NCBI GenBank assembly: GCA_016720545.1
Contig: JADKKK010000006.1
Coordinates: forward strand, 46,001-110,000
From: Myxococcales bacterium
Lineage (GTDB): Bacteria; Myxococcota_A; Polyangia; Polyangiales; Polyangiaceae
Length of the DNA stretch: 64,000 nucleotides
Direction: 5' to 3'
A program made the position numbers and the translations under genes. The notes below the pieces were generated by a model. That model worked only from the letters and a program-made list of their open reading frames with translations. It ran no database searches and was not told the DNA's origin. Below, piece by piece: positions 25,632 through 36,249 of the stretch (position 1 is its first letter; each line of letters starts with the position of its first letter).

Positions 25632-26573
25632 ATGCCCATGACCGAAGCCGAAGCGTTCGCCAGCCTCAAAGTCCTCGTCGCGGTCGCGCAGGCCGACGGG
25701 GAGATCCACGCCGAAGAGCGGAAGTCCCTGGAGGCGGCCCTCGAGACCATCACCCTCCCCGAGGGCACCACCGTCGAGACCCTGCTCGCCCAGAAGATCG
25801 ACCCGGCGACCGAGCTCGCCGTGCTCACCTCGAAGGAGGCCCGCGACACCATCTGGAAGAGCGCCTTCGCGATGGCGAACGCCGACGGCACCTGCTCGCC
25901 CGAAGAGCAGAAGGTGCTCGACCTCATCGCGGAGAAGACCGCCGTCACCGCTGAACAGCGCAACTTCTTCGCGACCCTCGTCGCGGAGGGCAAGAACACC
26001 GTCCTGCCGAGCAACATCCAGGCGGTCACCGATCCCGAGGCGCGGGCCAAGGGCGTGCGCAAGGACATCCTCAAGTATTCGGCGATCACCGCCATCCTGG
26101 GCGCCTTCCCGCTCCCCGTGGTGGGTGAGCTCGCGGTGCTGGGCATTCAGCTCAAGATGATCCGCGACATCGGCCAATATTGGGGCCACACGGTCGACAA
26201 GAACGCGGCGAAGTCGATGCTCTACGGGCTCGGGCTGGGTACGGGCGCGCGCATGGCGGTCAACAGCCTCGCGAAGCTCGTCCCGGGCTGGGGCTCCGCG
26301 GTCGGCGCGACCACGTCGTTCGCGGCCACGTTCGCGCTCGGGAAGGTGATGGAGAAGTTCTTCGCCGAAGACGCGAAGGGCGACGTCGCGGCGCTCAAGG
26401 GCCTCTTCAAGTCCGCCGAGAAGGAGGGCAAGGCCGCCTACGCCGAGCAGAAGGACGACATCGCGAAGAAGGCGGAGGACAACAAGGCCGCGCTCGACCA
26501 GCTCTCCGCCGACCTGAAGGAGGGCAAGATCTCGCAGGAGGACTTCGACGCCCGCCTCGGCGAGCTGAAGTAG
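25632..26573 (+). CDS. TerB-like plus DUF697 protein with SHOCT-like tail
   Basis: The protein has 313 residues from ATG 25632, preceded by GGAGG at 25616-25620; a second ATG lies at 25638. Residues 5-110 carry a tandem helical TerB-type module with acidic motifs QADGEIHAEERKSLEAAL and NADGTCSPEEQKVLDLIAEK. Residues 140-250 match DUF697 (ITAILGAFPLPVVGELAVLG, then a glycine-rich second amphipathic part), a membrane-inserting domain found in YcjF-like proteins. The end (LSADLKEGKISQEDFDARLG) is SHOCT-like. It is divergent from the channel-NfeD-flotillin operon across 156 bp, so a functional link is plausible. TerB proteins are tied to membrane stress and tellurite or phage responses. Confidence 0.7.
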   Translation: MPMTEAEAFASLKVLVAVAQADGEIHAEERKSLEAALETITLPEGTTVETLLAQKIDPATELAVLTSKEARDTIWKSAFAMANADGTCSPEEQKVLDLIAEKTAVTAEQRNFFATLVAEGKNTVLPSNIQAVTDPEARAKGVRKDILKYSAITAILGAFPLPVVGELAVLGIQLKMIRDIGQYWGHTVDKNAAKSMLYGLGLGTGARMAVNSLAKLVPGWGSAVGATTSFAATFALGKVMEKFFAEDAKGDVAALKGLFKSAEKEGKAAYAEQKDDIAKKAEDNKAALDQLSADLKEGKISQEDFDARLGELK

Positions 26574-26644
26574 TCCTCGCGGCGGCCCGCCTCCCCGGCG
26601 TTCGCGCCGGGGAGGAATTCATGCAGAATACACAACTTTCGCGG

Positions 26645-27706
26645 CTAGCGCGCGCGGCGACGTCGCGCGCCGAGCGCGCCGAGCGCGAGGCCAAGGAGCG
26701 ACAGGCCGGCGAACGGCGACGCGACCGGCCGGGCGGAGGAGCAACCTTGCCCGTTGTCGACCGGCTCGAGCGCGGCGGGGTTGCCCGACGCTTGGCCCGG
26801 GGCGGCCCCGCCCTCTTCGGGAATGGAGTCGGGCTCCTGCCCATCCGGGACCTCGGGCGGCTCGTTCGGCGGGAGCGGCGGCTCGACGCCCCCGTCCGTG
26901 CCCGGGGCGCCGCCGTCGGGCTTCGGAGGGGGCGCGCCGCCGTCCGGGCACGACGGGCCCAAGGCGAAGCCGCCGATGGGCGACCGCGCGAGGCGCGTCT
27001 CGGTGGCCGGGCCGTACGCGCCGTCCTCGTCGATGCGATCCGTCGGGTGGTTGCGGTTCCACAAGATTTGGAACGCCTTCACCGAGAGGCCGCGGATGTT
27101 CACCCCGCCGGCCGTGTAGTCGTAGTGCACGGGGTCGCTCGCGCCTAGCCACCGCCAGCCGTTGTTCTGGAAGCCCGCGCGCCACGCGGCGTTGTCGTTC
27201 ACGTCGACCGCCACGCCCGTCTCATGGTTGCTCGCGCCCGGGCTGGCCGCGAGGCCTATCCCGCAGCGGCCGGTGCGGTACCAGCGATAGAGCAGGTACT
27301 GCTGAGGCAAGGTGCGAAGGGCCGAGTTGATGACGAGCCGCACGCCACGCGAGGCGGCCACCTTGCGCAGGGCGTCGGCCGCGGGCGCCTGGAGGTACGG
27401 GAACACCGCGCTGCCGAGGGTGGTGTTCGGCACCGTGTCGATGCGGGCCATCGTGTTCGGGCGCAGGCACTGGATCTGCGCGACGAGCTGCACGCCGAGC
27501 CCGCGCACGGACGCCGTGGTGCAGCTGTCGGTGACCGCCTTCGACACCGGATCGGCGTCGACCAGCGCGCTCGTCACCGAGCCGAGCTCGGGCTCAGGTT
27601 CGTGCCCGTGGGCGTCGTCGGCTCCGGAGGAGGCGCACGCGGAGATCGCCAGGCACGAAGCGACGGCGAGGAGCGGAACAACGGCCAGAGTTCGCGGGCG
27701 GTCCAC
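26645..27706 (-). CDS. secreted M15 D-Ala-D-Ala carboxypeptidase-like protein with MYXO-CTERM-type anchor
   Basis: The protein has 353 residues with a signal peptide (LAVVPLLAVASCLAISACAS; this could also be a lipobox). The peptidase M15 core has SNHETGVAVDV near 157-167 and DPVHYDY near 190, which provide the zinc ligands. The following stretch VKAFQILWNRNHPTDRIDED is a peptidoglycan-binding type-1 repeat. A Pro/Gly/Asp-rich spacer precedes a C-terminal sorting tail: Cys-Ser-Ser, the hydrophobic FAGLSLLGLALGALGA, then RRRR. That is the MYXO-CTERM pattern processed to anchor proteins on the myxobacterial surface. It probably trims or binds peptidoglycan. GTG start, with TAGGCT six bases upstream. 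Confidence 0.82.
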   Translation of the reverse strand: MDRPRTLAVVPLLAVASCLAISACASSGADDAHGHEPEPELGSVTSALVDADPVSKAVTDSCTTASVRGLGVQLVAQIQCLRPNTMARIDTVPNTTLGSAVFPYLQAPAADALRKVAASRGVRLVINSALRTLPQQYLLYRWYRTGRCGIGLAASPGASNHETGVAVDVNDNAAWRAGFQNNGWRWLGASDPVHYDYTAGGVNIRGLSVKAFQILWNRNHPTDRIDEDGAYGPATETRLARSPIGGFALGPSCPDGGAPPPKPDGGAPGTDGGVEPPLPPNEPPEVPDGQEPDSIPEEGGAAPGQASGNPAALEPVDNGQGCSSARPVASPFAGLSLLGLALGALGARRRRAR

Positions 27707-27712
27707 GAGAAG

Positions 27713-27718
27713 AGCCTA
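27713..27718 (-). promoter_or_regulatory. -10-like box of the MYXO-CTERM peptidase gene
   Basis: TAGGCT on the minus strand is separated by six bases from the GTG start at 27706. Confidence 0.35.
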
Positions 27719-27793
27719 GCGAACGAGGCCCCGCGTGCACCCGAAAATCGCCGAGCCCGCCTCCTAGCTAGACGGGCGCGACCCCGACTGAAC

Positions 27794-27819
27794 GGGCGTG
27801 GCCTGGCTAGGCCACGCCC
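27794..27819. other. perfect 10-bp inverted repeat upstream of secA
   Basis: GGGCGTGGCC and GGCCACGCCC flank TGGCTA. It lies between the divergent peptidase and secA genes, 77 bp before the likely secA -10 box, so it is better placed as an operator or a terminator of another transcript than as a secA leader structure. Confidence 0.45.
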
Positions 27820-27895
27820 CACCTCGTGGCTCGCACGCCGCCGGCGAGGCCTCTGCCGCGCGCAAGCATGGTTTGCGAAAAGCGGGCCACGTGAC

Positions 27896-27901
27896 TAGGT
27901 T
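27896..27901 (+). promoter_or_regulatory. -10-like box of secA
   Basis: TAGGTT is eight bases before the ATG. TTGCGA at 27873-27878 lies 17 bp upstream and could serve as a weak -35 box. The leader would be only a base or two long. Confidence 0.4.
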
Positions 27902-27909
27902 GCGCCCCC

Positions 27910-30942
<3,033 letters not shown>

Positions 30943-30970
30943 CGTCGGCGGCGCACTGGCCGCGTCAAGG

Positions 30971-31009
30971 GAGCGCCGCGTCCGCGCGCTCTCTGCGGAC
31001 GCGGCGCTC
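30971..31009. terminator. strong bidirectional terminator hairpin between secA and the CBS gene
   Basis: A perfect 15-bp stem (GAGCGCCGCGTCCGC, 30971-30985, with its complement at 30995-31009) closes a 9-base loop. It sits between convergent genes, 28 bp past the secA stop and 27 bp past the CBS gene stop. No clear T-run is present, as is common in GC-rich genomes. Confidence 0.75.
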
Positions 31010-31036
31010 GATCGGCTCGAGAGGGCGCCCGCCCGC

Positions 31037-31705
31037 TCAGTAGCCGATTTTCTTCGCGAACCACGCGAGCACGTCGTCGCTATCGAGCACGCCCACGAGC
31101 ACGCCGTCCGCGTCGACGACGGGCAGGTGCGCGAGGCGGTCGGTCGCCATGAGGCCTATCGCGTGGGAGAGGCGCGCGTCCTCGGGCAGGCAGAGGGGCG
31201 CGCGGACCATCACGTCACCCGCGGTGCTCTGGCCGACATCGGCGACGTGGAAGCCTCGCCCAAGCTCGCGCGGCGCGGCCTGGCCCGCGTCGCCGCGCTC
31301 GGCGCGCTCGCGGAGCGCGTCGGTCTTGGAGATGAGCCCCAACACCGCGCGCTTGGCGTCGACGACCACCACGCAGCCGGCGGCGCCGTCGACGAGGCGC
31401 TGGCTGACGGTGACGAGGTCCACGTCGGCGGTCACCGCGACCACGTCGCGACGCATCACCTCGCCCACGCAGAGCCGCGCGGCGAGCTCCGCGGCGTCGA
31501 CGTGCCGACCGTCCACCGGGGGCAGCTCACAGGAGACGCGGGCCGGCTCGAGGGTCACGAGGCTGGGGCAGCGCTCACAGTGGCTCGTAGTCTCGGCGCG
31601 CTCTCGGAGGGGGCAGAAGACGAACGAGCGCGTCTCGACGGCGCCGTCGCCCTCCAGCACCGTGCAGCTCCGGATGGGGAGGTGGCGGATCTCGGGCTGC
31701 TTCAT
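31037..31705 (-). CDS. CBS-pair protein with Cys-containing N-terminal segment
   Basis: The protein has 222 residues. The N-terminal 60 hold spaced cysteines (SCTV, FCPLRE, HCERCPS, VSCEL) that could form a small metal-binding knuckle. Two CBS motifs follow: VGEVMRRDVVAVTADVDLVT with GCVVVVDAKRAVLGLISKTD, and AGDVMVRAPLCLPEDARLSH with HLPVVDADGVLVGVLDSDDV. CBS pairs bind adenine nucleotides and regulate partners. It is divergent from the UspA gene, so the two may be joint energy or stress sensors. TACGGC six bases upstream of the ATG is part of an extended -10 box (TGCTACGGC). Confidence 0.8.
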   Translation of the reverse strand: MKQPEIRHLPIRSCTVLEGDGAVETRSFVFCPLRERAETTSHCERCPSLVTLEPARVSCELPPVDGRHVDAAELAARLCVGEVMRRDVVAVTADVDLVTVSQRLVDGAAGCVVVVDAKRAVLGLISKTDALRERAERGDAGQAAPRELGRGFHVADVGQSTAGDVMVRAPLCLPEDARLSHAIGLMATDRLAHLPVVDADGVLVGVLDSDDVLAWFAKKIGY

Positions 31706-31711
31706 GGCAGG

Positions 31712-31720
31712 GCCGTAGCA
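31712..31720 (-). promoter_or_regulatory. extended -10 box of the CBS gene
   Basis: TGCTACGGC on the minus strand ends six bases before the ATG at 31705, fitting TG-n-TA-nnn-C. Confidence 0.35.
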
Positions 31721-31843
31721 AGCCCCGCGCCCCGCGCCGCCGCCCCTGTTCTCGCGCGCGCTGCAGACCTATCGCGCAGAAGTTGCGCCTCGCGGCGCAC
31801 GCTCTGCGGGGCGCGAAGGCGTGCGCCATGCTCTACTCCGAGC

Positions 31844-32299
31844 ATGGAAGGCATCCGGAAAATCCTCGTCGCGGTCGACTTCGGGCCCGCGAGCGAGGCC
31901 GCGGGCAAGCGCGCGATCGCGATCGCCAAACGCTTCGGCGCCGAGCTCGTCGTCCTCCACGTCTACGAGGCTCCGGTCTACCCGTACGTTCCGCCCCCCC
32001 TGCTCGAGGTCGACACGATCGTGGCGACGCTCGAGCGGCGCGCCCACGCGGGAGTCGAGGTGGTCGCGCGGCAGCTCGCCGCGGAGCTCGGCGACGGCGC
32101 CCGGGTCACGAGCGAGCTCCGCCAGGGCTCCGCGTGGCGCAACATCCTCGACGTCGCGGCGGAGCTCGACGCCGACCTCGTGGTGATGGGCACGCACGGC
32201 CGCTCCGGGATCGAGCGCGTGCTCATCGGCAGCGTCGCCGAGAAGGTCGTACGCATGTCGCCGGTGCCCGTCCTCATCGTGCCCGTGCACGAGGCCTGA
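31844..32299 (+). CDS. universal stress protein (UspA family)
   Basis: The protein has 151 residues from ATG 31844. It has the Usp fold with KILVAVDFGPASEAAGKRA at the start and the ATP-binding signature GTHGRSGIERVLIGSVA (G-2x-G-9x-G-S) near 116-132, so it should bind ATP. It is cytoplasmic. It is divergent from the CBS-domain gene; Usp and CBS proteins often sense the same energy state. The M15 lipoprotein gene follows 77 bp after its stop. Confidence 0.9.
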   Translation: MEGIRKILVAVDFGPASEAAGKRAIAIAKRFGAELVVLHVYEAPVYPYVPPPLLEVDTIVATLERRAHAGVEVVARQLAAELGDGARVTSELRQGSAWRNILDVAAELDADLVVMGTHGRSGIERVLIGSVAEKVVRMSPVPVLIVPVHEA

Positions 32300-32360
32300 G
32301 CGGCGGCGCTCGGGCGAGCGTGGTCGCCCCTGCGGGCAACGAGAACCTCTCGAACGCTGC

Positions 32361-32366
32361 TATGCT
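32361..32366 (+). promoter_or_regulatory. -10-like box (extended) before the M15 lipoprotein gene
   Basis: TGCTATGCT at 32358-32366 fits TG-n-TA-nnn-T and lies 10 bases before ATG 32377. If it is the promoter it excludes the other ATG at 32362, which lies inside the box. Confidence 0.35.
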
Positions 32367-32376
32367 CGCGCGCTTG

Positions 32377-33981
32377 ATGCGGCGCGATGAGTTCGTGGGT
32401 GCGGTGGCTCTCCTGGCGGCCTCGGCGTGCGTGGAGAAGCCAAGGGCCGCGCCAACCCCCTCTCCCGACGCGGCCCAGACCGTCGCGCCCGCTCCGAGCC
32501 AGACGGCGAGCTCCGACGCACAGACGCGCGGCGACGCACGGACGCCCGTCGACGCCGAGGTCGACGCGGCCACGGCGGCGGCAGCCAGCTATGGCGCCTT
32601 CCGGCGGAGCCCTCGCGCCGGCTGCCTCGCGCTCGCGAAGGGCTCCGGCCCGAGATGGCTCGCGGAGGCCGATCTGCGCGGCTCCTTCGTTGACGGTGAC
32701 GATCTCCTCGCGCTCGTGAACCGCTCGCCGCAGGGCGCGCTGCCGCCCGACTACGCGCCCCGCGACATGGTCGACATCGCGCGGTTCCAGCCGCGCACGC
32801 CCGCCGACTGTGACAAGTACCAGTGCATCCGCCGCGAGGCCGGCGACGGGCTGAGGCCGCTGCTCGCGGCCATGGCGCGAGAGGGATTCCCGGCGCACAT
32901 CGACTCGGTCTACCGGAGCTACGCCATGCAGTGCCAGACCTTCCAGGGCTGGGTGAAGCGCAGCGAGTTCTGCGCGGCCACCGAGCAGTCGGCGCTCCCC
33001 GGCCACAGCCAGCACCAGCTCGGCACGACGATCGACCTGTTCACGCAGGCGTGGAAGGCAGGCGGCGCCACCGTGTTTCGTCAAGGGTTCGGGTGCACCA
33101 AGCCCGGGCGCTGGCTGCAGGAGCACTCCTGGGAGTTCGGGTTCGTGTTCCCCTATCCGATCCACCCCGACGACCTCCACGAGAAGGACGACTGCGTCGC
33201 CCGGAGCGATCACGTTGTGCCCATCAACCCGAAGACCGGCTATCGCTACGAGCACTGGCACCTTCGCTACATTGGCAAAGAGCACGCGGCCGCGTTCCAC
33301 GCCGCGCTGCTCGCGAGCGGCCCGCGGAGCCCCTCCGCCCTCACGCTCGAGCAGTGGATCCGCGGCCGGCGCGGGCTCGTGGGCGACACCGAGCTGCCGG
33401 TGTGCGACGGGTGCAACTGCGGCGCGTGCAGCACCCTCGCGAGCGCCGAGAGCGCGTGCGGCGGGCGGGCCCTCGCGGTGGGCGAGTCGGGCGCGGCGCT
33501 CCCGGCGAGCGGCGCGCCCACGCTCGTCTCCGCGAGGCGCGCGACCGACGCCGAGGCGGGCAGGTGGGCGGGCACGGTGCTCGCGGTCGAGGTCGATGTC
33601 CCGGAGCGCACGCTCACTCAGCCCCCGTTCGTGGGCCTCCCCGGCGCGGGTCTGGTGGGCATGCCAGGCTTCGCCGACGTGGGCACCACCACGCACGCCT
33701 TCGTGCCGCTCCCGAAGACCGCGCCGCGCGACTACCCGGCGCTTCCGCGGGCCTTGCGCGTCGGCGCGCGCGCAGCGGGCGGCGGCGAGTTCGTCTACGC
33801 CGCGGGCCTCGCGGACGCGGCGGTAGGCAGCGTGTACAACCGCGCCAACCTGCTCGTGCCCGCCCCGGTAGGAAAGAAGGTTTACATGTTGCCGCTCCCC
33901 AAGCTCGACGGACCGCTCGAGGTCACGCTCCTGCTCGGCGGCGAGCCGGCGCCGGGCGCGCCCGTGCTGCGGGTGAACTGA
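32377..33981 (+). CDS. M15-type D-Ala-D-Ala carboxypeptidase lipoprotein with extra C-terminal domain
   Basis: The protein has 534 residues from ATG 32377 (ATG 32362 would add five). The short signal ends in the lipobox LLAASAC. A Pro/Ala/Asp linker precedes an M15 core: FPAHIDSVYRSYAMQCQTF, GHSQHQLGTTIDL with the first His and Asp zinc ligands, and YEHWHLRYIG with the last His. The C-terminal 200 residues hold a Cys-rich bridge (CDGCNCGACSTLASAESACG) and a beta-rich domain of unknown type. It is expected to cut D-Ala-D-Ala stem peptides in the periplasm. The stop is directly followed by a 65-bp dispersed repeat flanked by TGAACTGA direct repeats. Confidence 0.82.
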   Translation: MRRDEFVGAVALLAASACVEKPRAAPTPSPDAAQTVAPAPSQTASSDAQTRGDARTPVDAEVDAATAAAASYGAFRRSPRAGCLALAKGSGPRWLAEADLRGSFVDGDDLLALVNRSPQGALPPDYAPRDMVDIARFQPRTPADCDKYQCIRREAGDGLRPLLAAMAREGFPAHIDSVYRSYAMQCQTFQGWVKRSEFCAATEQSALPGHSQHQLGTTIDLFTQAWKAGGATVFRQGFGCTKPGRWLQEHSWEFGFVFPYPIHPDDLHEKDDCVARSDHVVPINPKTGYRYEHWHLRYIGKEHAAAFHAALLASGPRSPSALTLEQWIRGRRGLVGDTELPVCDGCNCGACSTLASAESACGGRALAVGESGAALPASGAPTLVSARRATDAEAGRWAGTVLAVEVDVPERTLTQPPFVGLPGAGLVGMPGFADVGTTTHAFVPLPKTAPRDYPALPRALRVGARAAGGGEFVYAAGLADAAVGSVYNRANLLVPAPVGKKVYMLPLPKLDGPLEVTLLLGGEPAPGAPVLRVN

Positions 33982-33984
33982 AGC

Positions 33985-34049
33985 GAGCCCCGGGGGGCGG
34001 ACGAAGGTCGATGGTGAGCCCGAGCCGAAGGCGAGGTCTCGGCATGAAC
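33985..34049 (+). repeat. 65-bp dispersed repeat at a gene 3' end, copy 1
   Basis: It matches 57254-57320 (minus strand) over about 65 bp, including ACGAAGGTCGATGG and CCGAGCCGAAGGCGAGGT without change. It starts 3 bp after the stop of the M15 gene. TGAACTGA occurs just before (33974-33981) and at its far end (34045-34052), like a target duplication. Confidence 0.65.
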
Positions 34050-34098
34050 TGAGCCGGCGCGAGGGAACGTCCCGGGGGTCGCCCACGTACCACCGACC

Positions 34099-34869
34099 AT
34101 GCCCCTCCTCGCCCGCACCGCGCGCTGGCTCGCGCGCACCTTCCCGAGGCACGTCGCGATGCCGAGCCACGCGTTCGAGGCCTACCCGCGCTCGCCTCGC
34201 GTGGTCGTGCTCCTCACCCTCGCGCAACAGGACGCGCTGGCGTATGGGCAGCTGCACGCGACGCCCGAGCGGGTGATGCTGGCCGCCCTCGAGGACCCGG
34301 GCGTGAGCGCGCACGTCGCCGAGCGCGGCGCCGATCCGGAGCGCCTCCGGAGCGAGCTGCTCATCGCGCTCGCCTCACGCGAGGTCGCCTTGGAGGCGCG
34401 GGCCATTCCCCGGCCGGAGCGCACCCAGCACACCCTCGGCCAGGCCCTCGAGCGAATGCGCCGGCGCGGCGCGCAGACGCTCTCGCGCGGCGATCTGCTC
34501 GCAGGCCTCGCGACGACCGAGGGCGCCACCTCCCGGCTCCTCGCTGCGCTCGCGATCGCCCCGACGGAGCTCGACTCCGACGCCGAGTCGCCGCTCCCGC
34601 CCGCCGCCGACGCCGCCGCCGCGCGGGTGCGGGTGTACGTGCTGAACGACGACGTCTCGACGATGGACGACGTCATGCGCATCCTCGAGCAGGGCTTCCG
34701 GCTGCCCGTCCGCACGGCGTGCCACCGGACGCTCGCCACCCACCACCTGGGCCACGCCGAGGTCGGCGAGTACTCGCGGAGCGAGGCCACGACGCTGCTC
34801 GACGCCGCCGCGCGCCACGCGAAGGCCCGCGGCTCGGGCGTGCGCTTCTTCGTGGCCCAGGCGGCGTAG
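34099..34869 (+). CDS. Clp_N-like domain fused to a ClpS adaptor domain
   Basis: The protein has 256 residues. The C-terminal 80 are ClpS-like: VYVLNDDVSTMDDVMRILEQ keeps the Asn-Asp pair that grips the N-degron alpha-amine, and THHLGHAEVGEYSR keeps the conserved His. The N-terminal 150 residues (LTLAQQDALAYGQLHATPER, LERMRRRGAQTLSRGDLLAG) resemble the double Clp N-domain repeat that normally sits on ClpA/ClpC and docks ClpS. A tethered N-domain-ClpS protein could act as a modified N-end-rule adaptor or a ClpA-binding competitor. No Clp ATPase gene is adjacent. The start is ATG 34099. Confidence 0.75.
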   Translation: MPLLARTARWLARTFPRHVAMPSHAFEAYPRSPRVVVLLTLAQQDALAYGQLHATPERVMLAALEDPGVSAHVAERGADPERLRSELLIALASREVALEARAIPRPERTQHTLGQALERMRRRGAQTLSRGDLLAGLATTEGATSRLLAALAIAPTELDSDAESPLPPAADAAAARVRVYVLNDDVSTMDDVMRILEQGFRLPVRTACHRTLATHHLGHAEVGEYSRSEATTLLDAAARHAKARGSGVRFFVAQAA

Positions 34870-34948
34870 GCTCACGCGCCGCGCGCGCGCGCTCCCGCCG
34901 AGACGCCGAGCGAGGCGACTTCGGCGCTCCGTCCGCCGGGAACCCTCG

Positions 34949-34954
34949 TAGTCT
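34949..34954 (+). promoter_or_regulatory. -10-like box of the AI-2E transporter gene
   Basis: TAGTCT is six bases before ATG 34961. No good -35 box is visible at the expected distance. Confidence 0.35.
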
Positions 34955-34960
34955 TGCCGC

Positions 34961-36133
34961 ATGTCCGCCTCGCCCGTCCCACCCAGGGATCGCCTGCTCG
35001 CCCTCTTTCGCGAGCCCACCCTCGCGCGGCTGCTCGCGCTCGCGTGCTTCTTCGGCGTGCTCGTGCTGTTCCGGCACCTGTGGGCCACGCTGCTCTTCTT
35101 CGTCGCGTTCGAGCGCTCCATCCGGTGGATCGAGCTCAAGGTGCGGGCGCGCACGGGCTGGCCGGCCAAGCGCGTCGTGCTCGGCATCGTGGCGGCCTAC
35201 ATCCTCTCGGCGGCGATCGCGGTGACCGTGTTCGTGCTTTACGGCGTGGAGCACTGGGCGTCGGTGCAGTCGGCGTCCACCGACTTTCTCGACGAGCTGA
35301 AACACCACCCGCTCTACGACAAGTACAAACACCACGTCGACAACTCCGAGGCCCTCATGGGCCACGCGAAGGAGTACGCCGGCCAGGCCCTGAAGTACGC
35401 CACCGCCGTCGGGCGCTTCTTCGTGCAGGCCATGATCGGCTTCGTGCTGGGCGTGGTCTATCGCCTCGAGGCGCAGGACCTCGACCTGTTCGAGGACAAG
35501 ATCGACAGGCAGTCGGTGGCGGGCCGGGTGCTCCGCTGGTGCGAGCACGTCGCCGACGCCGTGAGCGTCACGATGCAGCTCCAGTTCGTGGTCGCCGCCT
35601 TCAACACGGTGACCACCCTCCCGGTGCTCCTGGTCCTGGGGATCCCCTACATCCCCTCGCTCATGGCGCTCATCTTCATGTCGGCGCTGGTGCCCGTGAT
35701 TGGCAACTTGGTGGCCGGCACGGTGCTCTGCCTGCTGGCCTATCAGGCGAAGGGCGCGCTCGGCGTGGGCATCTTCATGGGAGTCACGTTCCTGCTCCAC
35801 AAGGTGGAGTCGTATTATCTGAGCCCGCGCCTCACCGCGCAGCACGTGCGGGTGCCCGGGTTCGTGCTGATCGTGAGCCTCATCGCCTTCGAGCACGTGT
35901 TCGGATTCGTGGGCGTGTTCCTCTCGTTCCCCGCGCTCTTCGTCGCCGCCCGCATTCGCGGCGAGTTCGTGAAGGAAGATGCGGCCGCGGGCGGCGTCCA
36001 GCCCACCGACGCCGCCGTCGACGAAGCCCACGAGGCGAACGCGAAGCCGGCCGCCCACGCGAAGGCGAGCACGAAGTCCCCCGACGAGGCGAGCGCGAGG
36101 CACGCCGCCGAGAAGGAGTCCGAGGGCGCGTAA
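34961..36133 (+). CDS. AI-2E (PerM/YhhQ-like) family transporter
   Basis: The protein has 390 residues. Membrane segments include ARLLALACFFGVLVLFRHLW, VLGIVAAYILSAAIAVTVFV, FVLGVVYRLEAQDL and a dense C-terminal group (LPVLLVLGIPYIPSLMALIF, GIFMGVTFLLHKVESYYLSP). HKVESYYLSPRLTAQHVRVPG is the hallmark segment of the AI-2E family. The last 60 residues are an Ala/Lys/Glu-rich cytoplasmic tail. Family members export AI-2, or in other bacteria act as Na+(Li+)/H+ antiporters, so substrate assignment is open. A single-gene unit. Confidence 0.85.
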   Translation: MSASPVPPRDRLLALFREPTLARLLALACFFGVLVLFRHLWATLLFFVAFERSIRWIELKVRARTGWPAKRVVLGIVAAYILSAAIAVTVFVLYGVEHWASVQSASTDFLDELKHHPLYDKYKHHVDNSEALMGHAKEYAGQALKYATAVGRFFVQAMIGFVLGVVYRLEAQDLDLFEDKIDRQSVAGRVLRWCEHVADAVSVTMQLQFVVAAFNTVTTLPVLLVLGIPYIPSLMALIFMSALVPVIGNLVAGTVLCLLAYQAKGALGVGIFMGVTFLLHKVESYYLSPRLTAQHVRVPGFVLIVSLIAFEHVFGFVGVFLSFPALFVAARIRGEFVKEDAAAGGVQPTDAAVDEAHEANAKPAAHAKASTKSPDEASARHAAEKESEGA

Positions 36134-36249
36134 CCGGGCGCACCGGGGCTCATCGTCCCGAGGGCAACGCTCGGGATGGTACGCCCGCGGTCGACGGCGG
36201 GCGCCGCGCCTGACCTTGACGGGCGCCGCGCCGTCCCCACGCTGAGCCC

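Noticed and set aside
27865..27901. Complete consensus sigma-70 promoter for secA
   Set aside because: Only the -10 box is convincing; TTGCGA is a weak -35 candidate and other genes here show none at the same spacing.
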